From Sipunculus nudus (lineage: Eukaryota; Annelida; Sipuncula; Golfingiida; Sipunculidae), in contig CM049308.1 of the NCBI GenBank assembly GCA_026874595.1, forward strand, positions 42,541,327-42,605,326: a DNA stretch of 64,000 nt, written 5' to 3'. How positions within the stretch are numbered: position 1 is the first letter of the stretch; the number at the start of each line of letters is the position of its first letter. The notes beneath the pieces are model-generated. The model was not told the origin of the DNA, did no database searches, and was given only the letters and a program-made list of their open reading frames with translations. A program made the position numbers and the translations under genes. This document shows, in pieces, positions 1-11,059 of this stretch.

Positions 1-600
1 TGAAACCTTATGGCCAAAATGTTTAATATCGCACAGAAACGATCCTGGGGTAGTGCTTTCTGAAGTTTGTTCAAATGGTCTCTTTTCAGTGACTTTCGGC
101 TAAGTTATGGGATGCTGAAATTAGTCATATGCCATAACAGCCCATTTGAGCTCAGTGGCTACAAAGATCTTCTTCTCAAAAACCACTGGGCCAAATTCTT
201 AAATCTTGCACATTAATTATCCTCAGATGTTGATAATTCAAGTTTGTTCAAATGGTTTTGGTTCAGTGCTTTTTGGCTAAGTTACGGGAAGCTGAACTTG
301 GCCAGTTTGCTGTATCTTCCTATATGAATTATAAACCTGCAAAACATTTTTCGACTGATGCCACTGAAGCCAGTTTGTTAAATATTTTACAAGAATAATC
401 CCTACAATAATTCTTATAATAATTGTCATTAATGGTTCCACATGAATGAATTTTGGCTGAATTATGGAGATTGAATTGAGTCATTTTACCATATATGTTA
501 GCTGTGTTATGCTGTTACATCTAGCCTGGCACCAGTTTATCAGCATCTATTACATCATGCCACTAGACATTAGATATCAGGTTATCTTTGGTTAATATTG
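1..600. repeat. Diverged interspersed repeat with ~177-bp units
   Basis: A sentence-like unit (AGTTTGTTCAAATGGT ... GCTAAGTTA-GGGA-GCTGAA) occurs at about 61-130 and again at about 238-311. The same wording recurs at about 10460-10830, so this is part of an interspersed family rather than unique sequence. No coding potential is seen. From 600 to about 900 I see only AT-rich sequence with nothing recognisable. Confidence 0.55.
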
Positions 601-929
601 ACAAGAAAGTTTTTTTTAAAAGTTTTTAAAAAATTTAGATTTATGATTTAAGTTATTCATCATACCAGGCAATGTTACAATCATGGATAATCAGCTCTCT
701 GTGGCTATATAAAGACAATTGTACGTGGATTATAAATTATTGGTATCCCTACTCAACTTAATTCAAGAATTTGCCATCAATGAGATATATCTGTATTTTA
801 ATTTTGCATTCAGTATGCATCCGTAATAATTTTACATATATTCCTGATTTCTTTTTTTTATAAAAAGTCAGCTGAAAAGCATTTTGTATTGGGAAAATAA
901 ATTTCCAAGTTATTTCAAGTAGAGAATGA

Positions 930-1201
930 CTGTCGTGCAAACGGATGTCCTTGCGAAATGCATATCATTAGCCTATCATTAGGTGATGTCATCCATGCAG
1001 ACGACGTGACACCTTGATTGACAGATGATTTGCAATTGGCCTGATGTTGGGGCGGACAGTATGTGCTTGTGATTGGTGGGACTGGGGTCGGGGGAAACTC
1101 TGACTGCCATATGATTTCATTCAACTCGTTTTTGGCGGGAAAGTATTCACGGACATCGCTAGCATTGCTTTGGCCCCAAGCTCGCGTGATGCATTTGTGC
1201 A
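930..1201 (+). promoter_or_regulatory. Candidate S-phase type promoter (E2F plus two CCAAT boxes), possibly of POLE2
   Basis: This block is CpG-rich (about 14 CpG in 300 bp) against a CpG-poor background. It holds two inverted CCAAT boxes (ATTGG at 1035-1039 and 1072-1076) and, downstream, a perfect palindromic E2F-type site TTTGGCGGGAAA at 1131-1142. About 60 bp further on is a strong donor, GTAAGT at 1202, which could end a short first exon; an ATG lies at 1189. E2F plus NF-Y/CCAAT is the established layout of replication-gene promoters, and POLE2 is E2F-regulated in mammals. The link to the POLE2 exons 7.7 kb downstream is inference: no exon encoding the POLE2 N-terminus was found between them. 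Confidence 0.4.
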
Positions 1202-1270
1202 GTAAGTGGTGCTTATGAATGAAACAGATTTTGTCAAGAACCTGCGTAAAACAAAGCAATTTAGCAGTCA

Positions 1271-3725
1271 AAAGTCATGTTTTAGTTTTTCTCTCAAGAG
1301 GTTTCTTTTAAAGTTAATTTTATACACATACAGTTATAATATAAATTTTGATCATGTATATAATTAAATATCTAATGAAATTGCCAACTAATAAATGGGT
1401 ACTTACTGACGATCTGTTATCCTGTAAGCCCGAACATTAAATAAAGTATAAAATATAGAGCGACACAGGTTCTGTAGCTGGTAAATGGTGAGATGAAGTA
1501 ATGTCATTTCAAGAGCTTTGCTTTTAAATATCATATATAACACTTTATCTTGTGTCTTTAAGTGACAAAATTGATATGAGCTGGGCACTGTATCCACTGT
1601 CATCAGGTATTCATGGGGATTATTGGAGGTTACAAATTGTTTTCAGCCATCAGAAAAAATATCCTGTATTTCTGTAAACCTTTGTAGGGCCTGGTATCGA
1701 CAAATAAAAATGCTCAAAACTGACTCCGAAATTAAACAACAACAAACCTTCAATCTGCAGAACACATATATTGATAAATTGCTTGGAAATTTTGGAAATT
1801 GTTATTGAATATCATTAACGAGCTAATTTTGATTGGTCTGGCGTCCTATATAATCATTACTGAGTGCTAAGGTGATTTTACCGCGGCACATATGCAATGT
1901 TTTTGTCTCTCACTGAGAAAGAACTGTCTGAGGGCTGACTGATCATAGTGCAAATAAGCAGTGGAAGAATGTGAAGTAATGGCATGTGTCTTTTAACCAG
2001 TTAATATACAGAGGAACGTTGGTATTGGTCAATATTTATATAAATAATTCATTTCCAATCGGTTGAGAGTGCTGGTGCAGTTCTAAATAGGGTCTCATGG
2101 TACACAAGTGTCTTGCAGGATTTCATGATTTTTAAGGCGAAGTCTAATTTGGGCTATAAAAAAATAAGGGATGTGGTATACCATTAAAGTCTTGAATAAG
2201 AAATGCTTTTTCACTGAGATACACACTATATGACACCACATCCTGTGCCTTATCTGGAATTAGTAAACTTAATGAACCTTCTTTTGAATATTTAGTCTGA
2301 TATAAGAATCTTCTCCTGATACTCCTCCTGAATGTGTTTTAATAAATGCTCTGCTCTACAGATATATACTATTATGAATTTATAGACACTGATCTGGAGA
2401 CACCTTTGAACATTTAGTCTCACTGTATGATTCGCGTTACATAAACTTAATGACGTACACTTTGGACTTCACTACGATGTGCACTCAAGGATAAAGAGTT
2501 TATGACACTAATAGGGCACCTGTAATTTATCTGCTTACATGAATTAATCCTATTATAGTGAGGTGGTTTGTAGAGAGACACTGCATATGTGATAATGCAC
2601 AATTGAACTTTAGTGTATTCATATATGTCATTTACCTTGACTGATTACATGTAGATCACATGTAAGAATGTACATTATCCTTTGAATATTCATAAGCATT
2701 TCTGGGCATACACGGGTATCTCTGAGTAAAGTCTGCTGCTTTATAGACAAACACTTCTTATTAGATAATGCACACCTGAGCACACCTATATAGGCCATAT
2801 ATAACTAAAAACTGAACTCAGAGGTGATAATTGCAAACACTTCTTATTTAATGTTAAGTAGTATACATCAGATACTGCACTGTCCTTTGAACAGTCACAC
2901 ATTGCGGACTATAGTGTACACCTGAGTCAAGTGTGGTTCTTGTAAACAATAATGCACATCTGGACTCACCTGTATATATCTGTGCTGTTTTCATGAACTA
3001 ACTAAGGTATGTCTTTTGAATGTATAGAATCATATGTCAGGATTTTCCCTGTCCTTTGAAGATTCAGTCTCACATATGAGTATATACTGCTTACAGTTAA
3101 TAACTCTTGAGCAGAGTGTGCTGCAACACCAACAATGCAGATTTGATATTCACCTGAGCATACCTGTATTTACCTGTGCTCTTAATCAAGATTAATAAGT
3201 GGAGAAAACCAATATCTTTTGCAGTCATTCTCGTGTAAGAACATAAGCTGAATACCTCCGAGGAAAGTGTGCTGCTTTATGGGGAAACAGTGCACATTTA
3301 ATAATGCAAACCTGAGCACACCTGTATTTACCTGTAATATACCTGGAGTCATAAGTGACAAGTAAATCTGCTGAAATTGAATTTTTTCCTAATATATGAA
3401 TTTTAGCTCCTAAGGGGAAATTTTCAATGTTGTATGTTTCAAAGAAATATAAACTTGCTTATGCACTTGACAAAAAACATACCATGGTATTCCTTAACAG
3501 TGTTCACCTGAACATTACCTGGCTCATGTATCAGGTGAGATATTAATTAAATTAGTATTGTATTTTATTCATCATTAGTGTGGGTCTGAACAGTGTGAAG
3601 ATATGCTTTAACTTTTCATTTGGTTTAATGTTACTGAGTATGTTGACTACGTTAACACTACAAGAATTAATCCTCCTGAGCACACCTGTACTTACCTGGG
3701 ACACCTACCTGCATTAAACCTTTTT
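1271..3725. other. Intergenic or intronic DNA with degenerate repeats
   Basis: 1271-2200 is AT-rich with short open frames on both strands and nothing recognisable. About 2240-3720 contains loosely repeated phrases such as CACCTGAGCACACCTGTATT and TTACCTG, with CTTCTTATTTAATAATGCA. These suggest an old, very diverged tandem repeat. No gene is supported. Confidence 0.4.
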
Positions 3726-6109
3726 TAGCTCAGCTGACTATAAGTCATCTGAGCTATAGTCGTGGTCCATTGTCCGTCGTCCGTCCGTCTGTCCGTCCGT
3801 CCGTCTGTAGATGTGGCACGTTTTGAAACCATAAGACCTAGGAATCCAAAATTCGGCATAATGTTAGATGTCCCCAAGATCTCCTACCAAGCCAAAAACT
3901 GGGTCTTTGCGATTTCGTTCCTTTGAGAAATTAAGGAAAAACCTCAATTTTTTATTAAAAACCTATTTTCACACTTCAGGACTGCCTAATATCAAAACCA
4001 CTCATCTGTTTTTCCTCATATTTACCATAAATATTCCTCCATATAGTTCCTATGTTCATGCCAGAAATTATATCTGTATTATATAATTTAAAAAAGTTAT
4101 GGGCCCAAACATAATGCATTTTGTAAAAAATCAGGAAAGATATTTGATCACTTAACACAAAACATGTTAAAGCTATGGACTTTTTTCCCAGAAATATAAC
4201 TTTAATTAATCAAAATTAAATTGTATACCCAAAATTAGATCAAAATCTTTTAAATTTTTTAAAATATTAACAAAAATAAAAATTGGTACCTTAATTTTGC
4301 CCAACTTTGACAATGGCATGTTTTTTTCCCTGTAAGTACTGTGGATTTAATTTTCACAGCATGTTTTTTTAGCATTTTGTCTGTTAACACCAAAATTTGA
4401 AACCAGTTGATCCAAAACTGTAGATTTATTCAAGTTTTCAAGCACCATGTAACATATTGTTTACATCAAACTAGTGTCATGCAGTTTGCAAGAGTTCAGC
4501 TCCCCAGCTTCAGCTCTCAGTTCCTAAAATTTGGCATACAATTAGATGTCTCCAAAATCCCCTACCATTCCAAGAATTTGGTCACTAGGACGTAATACCT
4601 TCGAGATATTAATGAAAAACTTCATTTTTTCATTAAAAACCCCTTTTTACACTTCAAGACTGCCTAATATTAAAACCACTGATCTGACTTTAATCATATA
4701 TAATATACATATTTTTCTATACATTATCTATGCACATGCCAGAAATGATGTCAGTATTGCATAATTGTTTTAAGTTATGGGCCCAAACATAATGCACTTT
4801 GTAAAAAATCAAGAAATATATTTACTCCCTTAACAAGGGGATTGCTGAAGCTAGAGATTTTTTTGTCAGGGGTGTAACATTATTTAATCAAGATTCAATT
4901 GAATACCCAAATTTAGTTCTGAATTTTTGAAATTTTATAAGTTATTAGTTTATATATAAAATTAGTACCTTAAATTTTGCCCAACTTTGACCATGGCACT
5001 TTTGTTTCCTGTGAGCACTGATGATATAATTTCATATCATGCACACATAAGGATTTCAGCTTTTTAGTTTAGAAAGCTGAAAGAAATTGGCCAAAAATTG
5101 TAGCTTTTATTAATGTTTTTATGAGACCATGTCAGACCTTGGCTCTCTCCTGCCTCTCTTGAGTCACCTGTATGTTGACCTTGTTGAACTTTCAGCAAAT
5201 TATGCATGCTTCAGGCGAGGCATACACTTGGGCAGCCAGGCAGCTAATGCCCAGCCACAGTTGATCCAGGTGTGCAACCCAACTTATCTAGTAGTTTTAA
5301 CCAACAACATAACAATAAACAATAAATTAATAAATTTTTAGTGGTTTTTAATAACAAATTAAAGAAAAATAGAAAAGGAATTTGTTAGTTTATAATAACA
5401 GGAAATTAACTTGCAGTTACTGATGATATAAGAATCTTGTATCGATGGATAGAATGTCACATATTCCAAATAACACCATGCAGTCACCTATGGTATTTTT
5501 CAGTTCAATTTTAATGATAAAAAAAGTAAATCATATTATTCATTACTAATCATTAGGGATCATATGAAGGAAATGAATGATAGACAAAGATGCAGTTGAT
5601 AATATTAATCTAGATTCCTGCTGTGTCTAGTGTGTACACATTGATGTTAAATTAGTCCAAAATGAATATATTACATTTATTTTTTTAATATAAATAAAAG
5701 CCATAAAACCAGGTACTTATGATCATTATTTAAATGTGTGAATTTTGTATATTCTGGATTCTCAACATCATTGTTTGGTGAAAACTGAATAAATACCAGA
5801 CATGAGGCGAATACTTTGCAATCGTATTTAAATATGAATATGAATATGTACTCCATTATAAAATTTCTTGCATAAAGAATGGGAATTCAGGTAAAAATGA
5901 AAGTATATGAATACCAGTGCAAATACTTTCAAAATGTATTGATGAATGCATTCATGAATATATTCTTTGATATTATTTGAATAATCATTTCAGTTATATC
6001 TCATTTTAAAAAATCATTTATTACCACACAAAACCAGCATGTGCCTCATTTCTAAATCATATTTGTTATCATATATAACAGCTGAGCGCCGTGACCCATA
6101 GGTCCCTTG
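3726..6109 (+). mobile_element. Family A hairpin-headed element, copy 1
   Basis: A T-tract is followed by a head hairpin at 3726-3756: TAGCTCAGCTGACT pairs with AGTCATCTGAGCTA, 13 of 14. A GTCC/GTCT tract at 3776-3808 follows. The interior has two diverged homologous halves, with ATCTCCTACCAAGCC at about 3880 and AATCCCCTACCATTCC at about 4555. The 3' end has CAGCTGAGC (inverse of the 5' GCTCAGCTG), a short GACC-CATA-GGTC hairpin and CCTTG followed by TTTT at 6109. Short open frames inside are not genes. The element has no coding capacity and is likely non-autonomous. Confidence 0.75.
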
Positions 6110-6769
6110 TTTTAAATTCACCTGTAGTCCATTGATTTAGTAGGTAATTACACAGTGAAAAATAGGTAATGAAACTAGTGTCAAATCATATTTCTGTAAA
6201 CATATATATGAATTCTGTACAGATTCGTGAATACACTGTATGCTGATATTTTGGTCCAAGAGTCTGTACCAGGTGAAAATTTTACCTTCAAAATACCTTT
6301 TCCAGTATTCGTTACTTGTTACATCATTGTTGGTGGAAAGAAAGCTATTGATCAGCTTTATTTTTCAGGTGATCTTACACATGTTACACATGAAATACAT
6401 TACTTTATTAAACTACTTCTGTTCAATTTAAACAGGCCTTTTCATTTAACTTAACTTACCTTGTTTTACCTTTACAGGTTAATTAATAGACCTGACAAGA
6501 TGTATAATAGCACACAATAAGTCTATGTCAAAAACATGATGTTTTTAATTGACACTGAAAAAATCATGAAAATTCATAAAGAAATGACTGTTTGGTGCAT
6601 CTTCAAACATCTGATGTCTCTTTCATCAATGTTTGTCAATTTAATTCAAGGATATGGCACTGATGACTGCAGAGTTTTATGAGGGTTAAAGGGTTAATTA
6701 GTTGCCTGTGCAAGGACATATTGTCAACATGTCAGTCGGCTGAGCATCATGACCTATAGGTCACTTGTT
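6110..6769. other. Spacer ending in a family A-like 3' terminus
   Basis: Mostly featureless AT-rich DNA. At about 6738-6770 there is a diverged family A 3' end (CGGCTGAGCATCATGACCTA then GGTCACTTG and a T). No 5' head is visible, so it is a remnant. An open frame at 6227-6454 does not resemble a known protein. Confidence 0.45.
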
Positions 6770-7847
6770 CCTGTAAGCAATGTGGATTTCTGTGGCAATC
6801 TGTTGAAATCTAAAAATTGAAAATAAAAGCTCTAAAATTAGGCTAGTTATTGAATTTTTTTTGGAGGCTCGTATTGTATTCACTTGTATTAGCTAGCAGC
6901 CCACTTTGGTCACTGGAAGTCATTCCGTACAGTTCTCTCTGTTTACCTGATCTGTCCTGGGTCACTGGGGGAACAGGAATTACAGATGTACAGTTCTCAT
7001 ATCATCCCCTCCCCCACCACCACCACCACCAAGTGAAATGCAAATGTTCCCAAGGAATGTGTTTCCTTAATTGTAAAGATGTTTCCACTCCTTTGTACAA
7101 AACTGCTGTAAATCAAGTAGTAATCCATAATGCCATGTTGTTGTAATATCACATTTTTAACCCTTTACTGTTTACATTTATTTTAGATTTCCGACAAATT
7201 CTGACACTATTTATATTTACAGTAACAGCCATATCTTTTCAAGCTTTTTTTGTATCTTGATCAAATTTTCAACAGTTCCCACTAAGAGGGTTTGCTGAAG
7301 ATTATTGAAAATCATTGAAACTTAGAAATAATATGCAAAATTTTTGTCCTGAAAGAATCTATACATATCATGGCATTCTAGTTGCCCATTTAGAGTGCTC
7401 TTCAGTGGCTTGTAAACAGTAAAGGGTTAAAGCAATAATTACCTTTAAAAAATTATAACAAATATAATTAAATACACCAGGAACCATAATTTGATAATCT
7501 ATTTGAGCCGAATAATGGATAAATAAAGGTGCAGTATAAAATTGTAAATTCTGAATCAAGTAATATTTTTAGATATTTATTGTTTTGCAAATTTATAAAA
7601 ATATATTTATGGTTAGATATTTGTTTTGCAAATTTATAAAAAAAATATATTTATGGTTAAAAATAAATACATGTGTATGCATAATGTTTTGTTATTTGAG
7701 AAAATTAGTGATAAATGGTGATGTAATTTAGAATTTTGAATCAACTTTATATCTATATATACATGTGTATGCATGAAGGTTTGTTATCTGACAGAATTAA
7801 TGATAAATGGTGATGCAATTTAGAATTGTGAATCAACATTCATATCT

Positions 7848-7885
<38 letters not shown>

Positions 7886-8849
7886 GTTGTTTTGAAAATG
7901 TATAACATTAATAAACTTGAAAAACCTTGATGTAATGAAAAGAATGAGGATTTATAATTGCAAACACTTGTTCAAAATTATCCTGCCTCAGCAGAATATG
8001 AAATATAGTGAATGTCTTTGGTGTCTCCGTGTCTGTTTTTAACTTAATAAGTATTTAATTATGAATAAACTTTTCCTCCTTTATATATGTGTATATGCAG
8101 AGGTGTTTATCTCCCATGAATTAACCCTCCCCCCTGCCCCTCCCCTTCACCACCTGTGGACTGGCCCTTCAGTATTATAAGGATTTATTAAATGAGGCAA
8201 AAATGAGTGTGATTAAAAAAATAAGGATCTAATTGAATGTTCTTGCTTCAGCAGAATGGAACATCAAGTGATCAGCTCTGTCTGTCCTTCTCTGTTTATC
8301 ATTAAATATATAATATTATGAATCAACTTTTTTCCTGTAAGCACTGTTGAATGTGCCCTCTCTTTCTATCGCTCTCTCTCTTTCTCCCCATCCACACCTT
8401 TCTCTTCCCTCCCCTTCCAAAGGACAGGCTCAATAAACGATGAATCTTATTTTTTCATATTTTTGCATAACTATTCCTCCATTTATTTTGTATGTACATG
8501 CCAGAAATTAGATCAGTATTGCTTAATTTATAGAAGTTATGGGCATCAACATAATGTTTCTTGTGAAAAACCAGGAGATATATCATTTACTTAACATGAT
8601 TACTTAATGATACTTCTAGAAATATTTGATCATGAGAGGCTCCTGCATCTTTGATATGGAGCATAAAAGTGCACAGTATTAGTTCAGCAAACATAAATTT
8701 AATGTTTGATTATCACTATGAAAACAGGACCATTTCCTCTTAGCTTTTCAAATGCTGATGCATATAAATAAAAACAAAAGAAATCAGTATATTTGCATTT
8801 GGCAAATTTTCCAAAATTTTGCTGAGCTACGTGACCCATGGGTCCTTTG
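6770..8849 (+). mobile_element. Family A element, 5'-truncated copy 2, ending 14 bp before a POLE2 exon
   Basis: The piece starts inside the family (CCTGTAAGCAATGTGGATTT). It carries CAC-rich, pyrimidine-rich and (TA)n blocks typical of the family's 3' half and ends GCTGAGCTACGTGACCCATG ... CTTTG at about 8849. A (TA)n microsatellite lies at about 7845-7886. The T-rich sequence just past its terminus forms part of the pyrimidine tract of the splice acceptor at 8861-8863. Confidence 0.65.
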
Positions 8850-8863
8850 TTTTATCATTACAG

Positions 8864-8938
8864 TGCCTTTCTGACTGTCATTGATGCCTTTGATGTGCCA
8901 AGGTTAACCTACAGCTTACAGAGGAAGAAATTTATGCC
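8864..8938 (+). CDS. POLE2: POLE2 exon (DNA polymerase epsilon subunit 2), segment 1 of 6 seen
   Basis: The acceptor is ATTACAG at 8857-8863 and the donor GTAAGT at 8939. The exon starts with the last base of a split codon and ends with two bases of the next. It reads AFLTVIDAFDVPR then LTYSLQRKKFMP, which aligns with about residues 85-108 of vertebrate POLE2 (IIGAFDIPRFVYNSERKKF as I recall it). POLE2 is the B subunit of the leading-strand replicase and is nuclear; this stretch links the N-terminal helical domain to the OB fold. Phase agrees exactly with the exon at 9831. Upstream exons were not identified. The assignment is from recognised conservation, not a search. Confidence 0.9.
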
Positions 8939-9430
8939 GTAAGTTGATTCTACAGCATACAGTCAGAGATAGAAATTCATGCTGTAAGTTTATTCTACAG
9001 CGTACAGTCAGAGAATGAAATTTATGCCGTAAGTTTATTCTACAGCATACAGTCAGAGACTGAAATTCATCTGGTAAGTTTATTCTACAGCGTACAGTCA
9101 GAGAAAGAAATTCATGCCGTAAGTTTATTCTACAGCATACAGTCAGAGAAAGAAATTCATGCCGCAAGTTTATTCTACAATGTACAGTCAGAGAAAGAAA
9201 TTCATGCCATAAGTTCATTCTACAGTGTACAGTCAGAGAAAGAAATTCATGCCGTAAGTTTATTCTACAGCGTACAGTCAAAGAAAGAAATTCATGCCGT
9301 AAGTTCATTGTACAGCATAGTCAGAGAATGAAATTCATGCCGTAAGTTTATTCTACAGCGCACAGTCAGAGAAAGAAATTCATGCCGTAAGTTTATTTTA
9401 CAGCGTACAGTCAGAGAAAAAAAATCATGC
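8916..9430. repeat. 45-bp tandem array that duplicates the POLE2 exon end and its splice donor
   Basis: Eleven units of about 45 bp begin inside the POLE2 exon. Each holds GTACAGTCAGAGAAAGAAAT, then TCATGCC, then GTAAGTTTATTCTACAGC. The exon tail AAGAAATTTATGCC with GTAAGT is the founding copy. GTAAGT donors sit at 8939, 8984, 9029, 9074, 9119, 9254, 9299, 9342 and 9387; the unit at 9164 has GC and that at 9209 has AT. Each unit also has an acceptor-like TTATTCTACAG. More diverged echoes of the exon tail occur at about 9545-9620. The reverse strand is open because 45 is divisible by three; I do not take that as a gene. Confidence 0.9.
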
Positions 9431-9830
9431 CTCCAGTCTCATGTTAGCTCCTTGGTTTTCTGGCCCCTGTCAGGTACATTCAAAACATCTCCAGTCTCAT
9501 GTAAGCTCCTTGGTGTACAGATAAAAAAAAATCATACAATACATTTTACCTACAGCTAACAGAAAAAAAAACATGTTGTAAGTTGAAACTTTAGCTTACA
9601 GAGGAACAAATTCAAGCCTCAAGTTTTAGAATAATCAACAGACCTATTTACTGCCATAGTTTTGTGGAACTAGCTCCTGAGCTTTTGAGGTAAAACTTGC
9701 TTGAATGAGACAAAAGTATGTATTGAATCCAGAAACTGATCACAAAATATGTTACAATCTCAGTAAATATTTCTCTTAATCCTGTCTAGTAGTATGGGCT
9801 AATCAGTTTGTAAATTGATATTTATTTCAG

Positions 9831-9924
9831 TAATGACACACTAGGTTTACCTCCTCCAAGCCTCCATCCAGGAGCAATAGCCAAAGCGACGGTATTCAGA
9901 GACCGCTACACTGTGCTGCACCAG
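9831..9924 (+). CDS. POLE2: POLE2 exon, segment 2 of 6
   Basis: Acceptor TTTATTTCAG ends at 9830 and donor GTGAGA begins at 9925. The first base completes the proline codon split by the previous exon; the exon ends on a codon boundary. It encodes NDTLGLPPPSLHPG then AIAKATVFRDRYTVLHQ. The end aligns with MFRERYTILHQ of vertebrate POLE2 (about residues 129-139), the best conserved part of this stretch. The proline- and glycine-rich first half is a known variable linker region. Nothing disrupts the frame. Confidence 0.92.
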
Positions 9925-10079
9925 GTGAGACCTGCTTGACTGTTAACATTTACTCTATCATTTTTGACTTACCATGCACATTGTAGAGCTTATGTATGAT
10001 GCTTTTGCATTATTTTGTTCAGTTTGTATTGTCCAGTTTGCTGACTATGATATAATGTGAATGTTCATTTGCCTCTCAA

Positions 10080-11055
10080 TCACTGTTATCTCAGGAGTGG
10101 TTCAATGTGATGGTCTGAAGTTTGGCTTGTCCATCTATCTTGGAGAGTTTTCTCTAAGACCAGACAGGTGGTGCCACCTCCCACCCCTTTTTAGCGAACG
10201 TGTGAGCTAATGTGATGGCGCCGTATCGTCCGTCCACTGCCGTCTGTCATCCTTTTGTTAAGCCATGCTATCTCAAAAACCTTCAGAGCTAGCAGCACCA
10301 AATTTTGTGGAAGAATCAGTCACATGTAAAACTCTTTTGGATTTAGCTTATTTCTTGGCTGTCTGTATTGACTTTGATTTTGAGGGGAGAAGGAAAAAAT
10401 AAAACTTCTTCTCCAAAACTATCAAGCCAAATTGTTCAATATTTCACAGATATAATAAGTTTCCTTGAATGGTTTCAGTTAGATTATTTTGCAGAGTAAC
10501 AGGAAGCTGAACTTTGTCATTTGGCAAAAAAGCATAATAAAATTACAATCTCAGAAATGGCTGGAGCTATATATCATCACCAAATTTTATGCAAATGTTG
10601 GGGAATTGAGCATTTTGTGGCGCCACCTGCATCAACTTGCATTTTACAGGGGAAAAGCTAAAAAATCCTTTGAACATCTTCTTTTCCAATCATTCAGCCA
10701 AATTGTTCAACATTTCACAGAAATAATCCCAGAGATAAGCTTTCTCAAGTTTGTTCAAATGGTTTGGGTTCTATGTATTTTGGCCTGGTTACAGGAATTT
10801 GAACTTAGTCATTTGGTCAAGTTAGCATACTAATAAATCAATCTCAGAAACAATAGGAGCTAGGATCACCAAATTTTGTGCAAATGTTGATCACATGACT
10901 CATATCTGAAACTGCAGTTTTTGTGGTGCCACCTACATCGGCCTGTTTTTACAGTCAGAAACCTTGTAATTATAGCCCTTTCAACTTAAAAATGTTTTAT
11001 GATAAAACTCAAGCTGAATAGTTTAATTTTTCACAAGAATATTCTAGGATAGAGT
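10080..11055 (+). mobile_element. Family F element, 3'-truncated by family A
   Basis: 10080-10190 is family F interior (GACCAGACAGGTGGTGCCAC). At 10192 a fresh head appears after a T-tract (TAGCGAACGTGTGAGCTAAT), followed by a CGTCCGTCC-type tract and interior units containing CAAATTTTGTG and GTGGCGCCACCTGCATC. It is interrupted by the head of a family A copy at 11060. No coding content is supported. Confidence 0.6.
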
Positions 11056-11059
11056 TTTT

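Noticed and set aside
915-1603. Minus-strand open frames at 915-1271 and 1403-1603 with splice-like ends
   Set aside because: A two-exon minus-strand gene was considered (donor-like GTAAGT and acceptor TTTTACGCAG). The peptide is not recognisable, the junction phases give two different readings, and the block fits a promoter better.
6227-6454. Plus-strand frame of 75 residues considered as an upstream POLE2 exon
   Set aside because: No resemblance to the POLE2 N-terminal helical domain, and no suitable splice sites in phase with 8864.
7010-7035. Poly-His run in an open frame
   Set aside because: It comes from a CAC-rich simple repeat within family A.
8916-9308. Minus-strand 130-residue open frame with 15-residue repeats
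   Set aside because: It is the reverse of the 45-bp splice-donor array. Openness follows from a repeat length divisible by three. No start context or homology.
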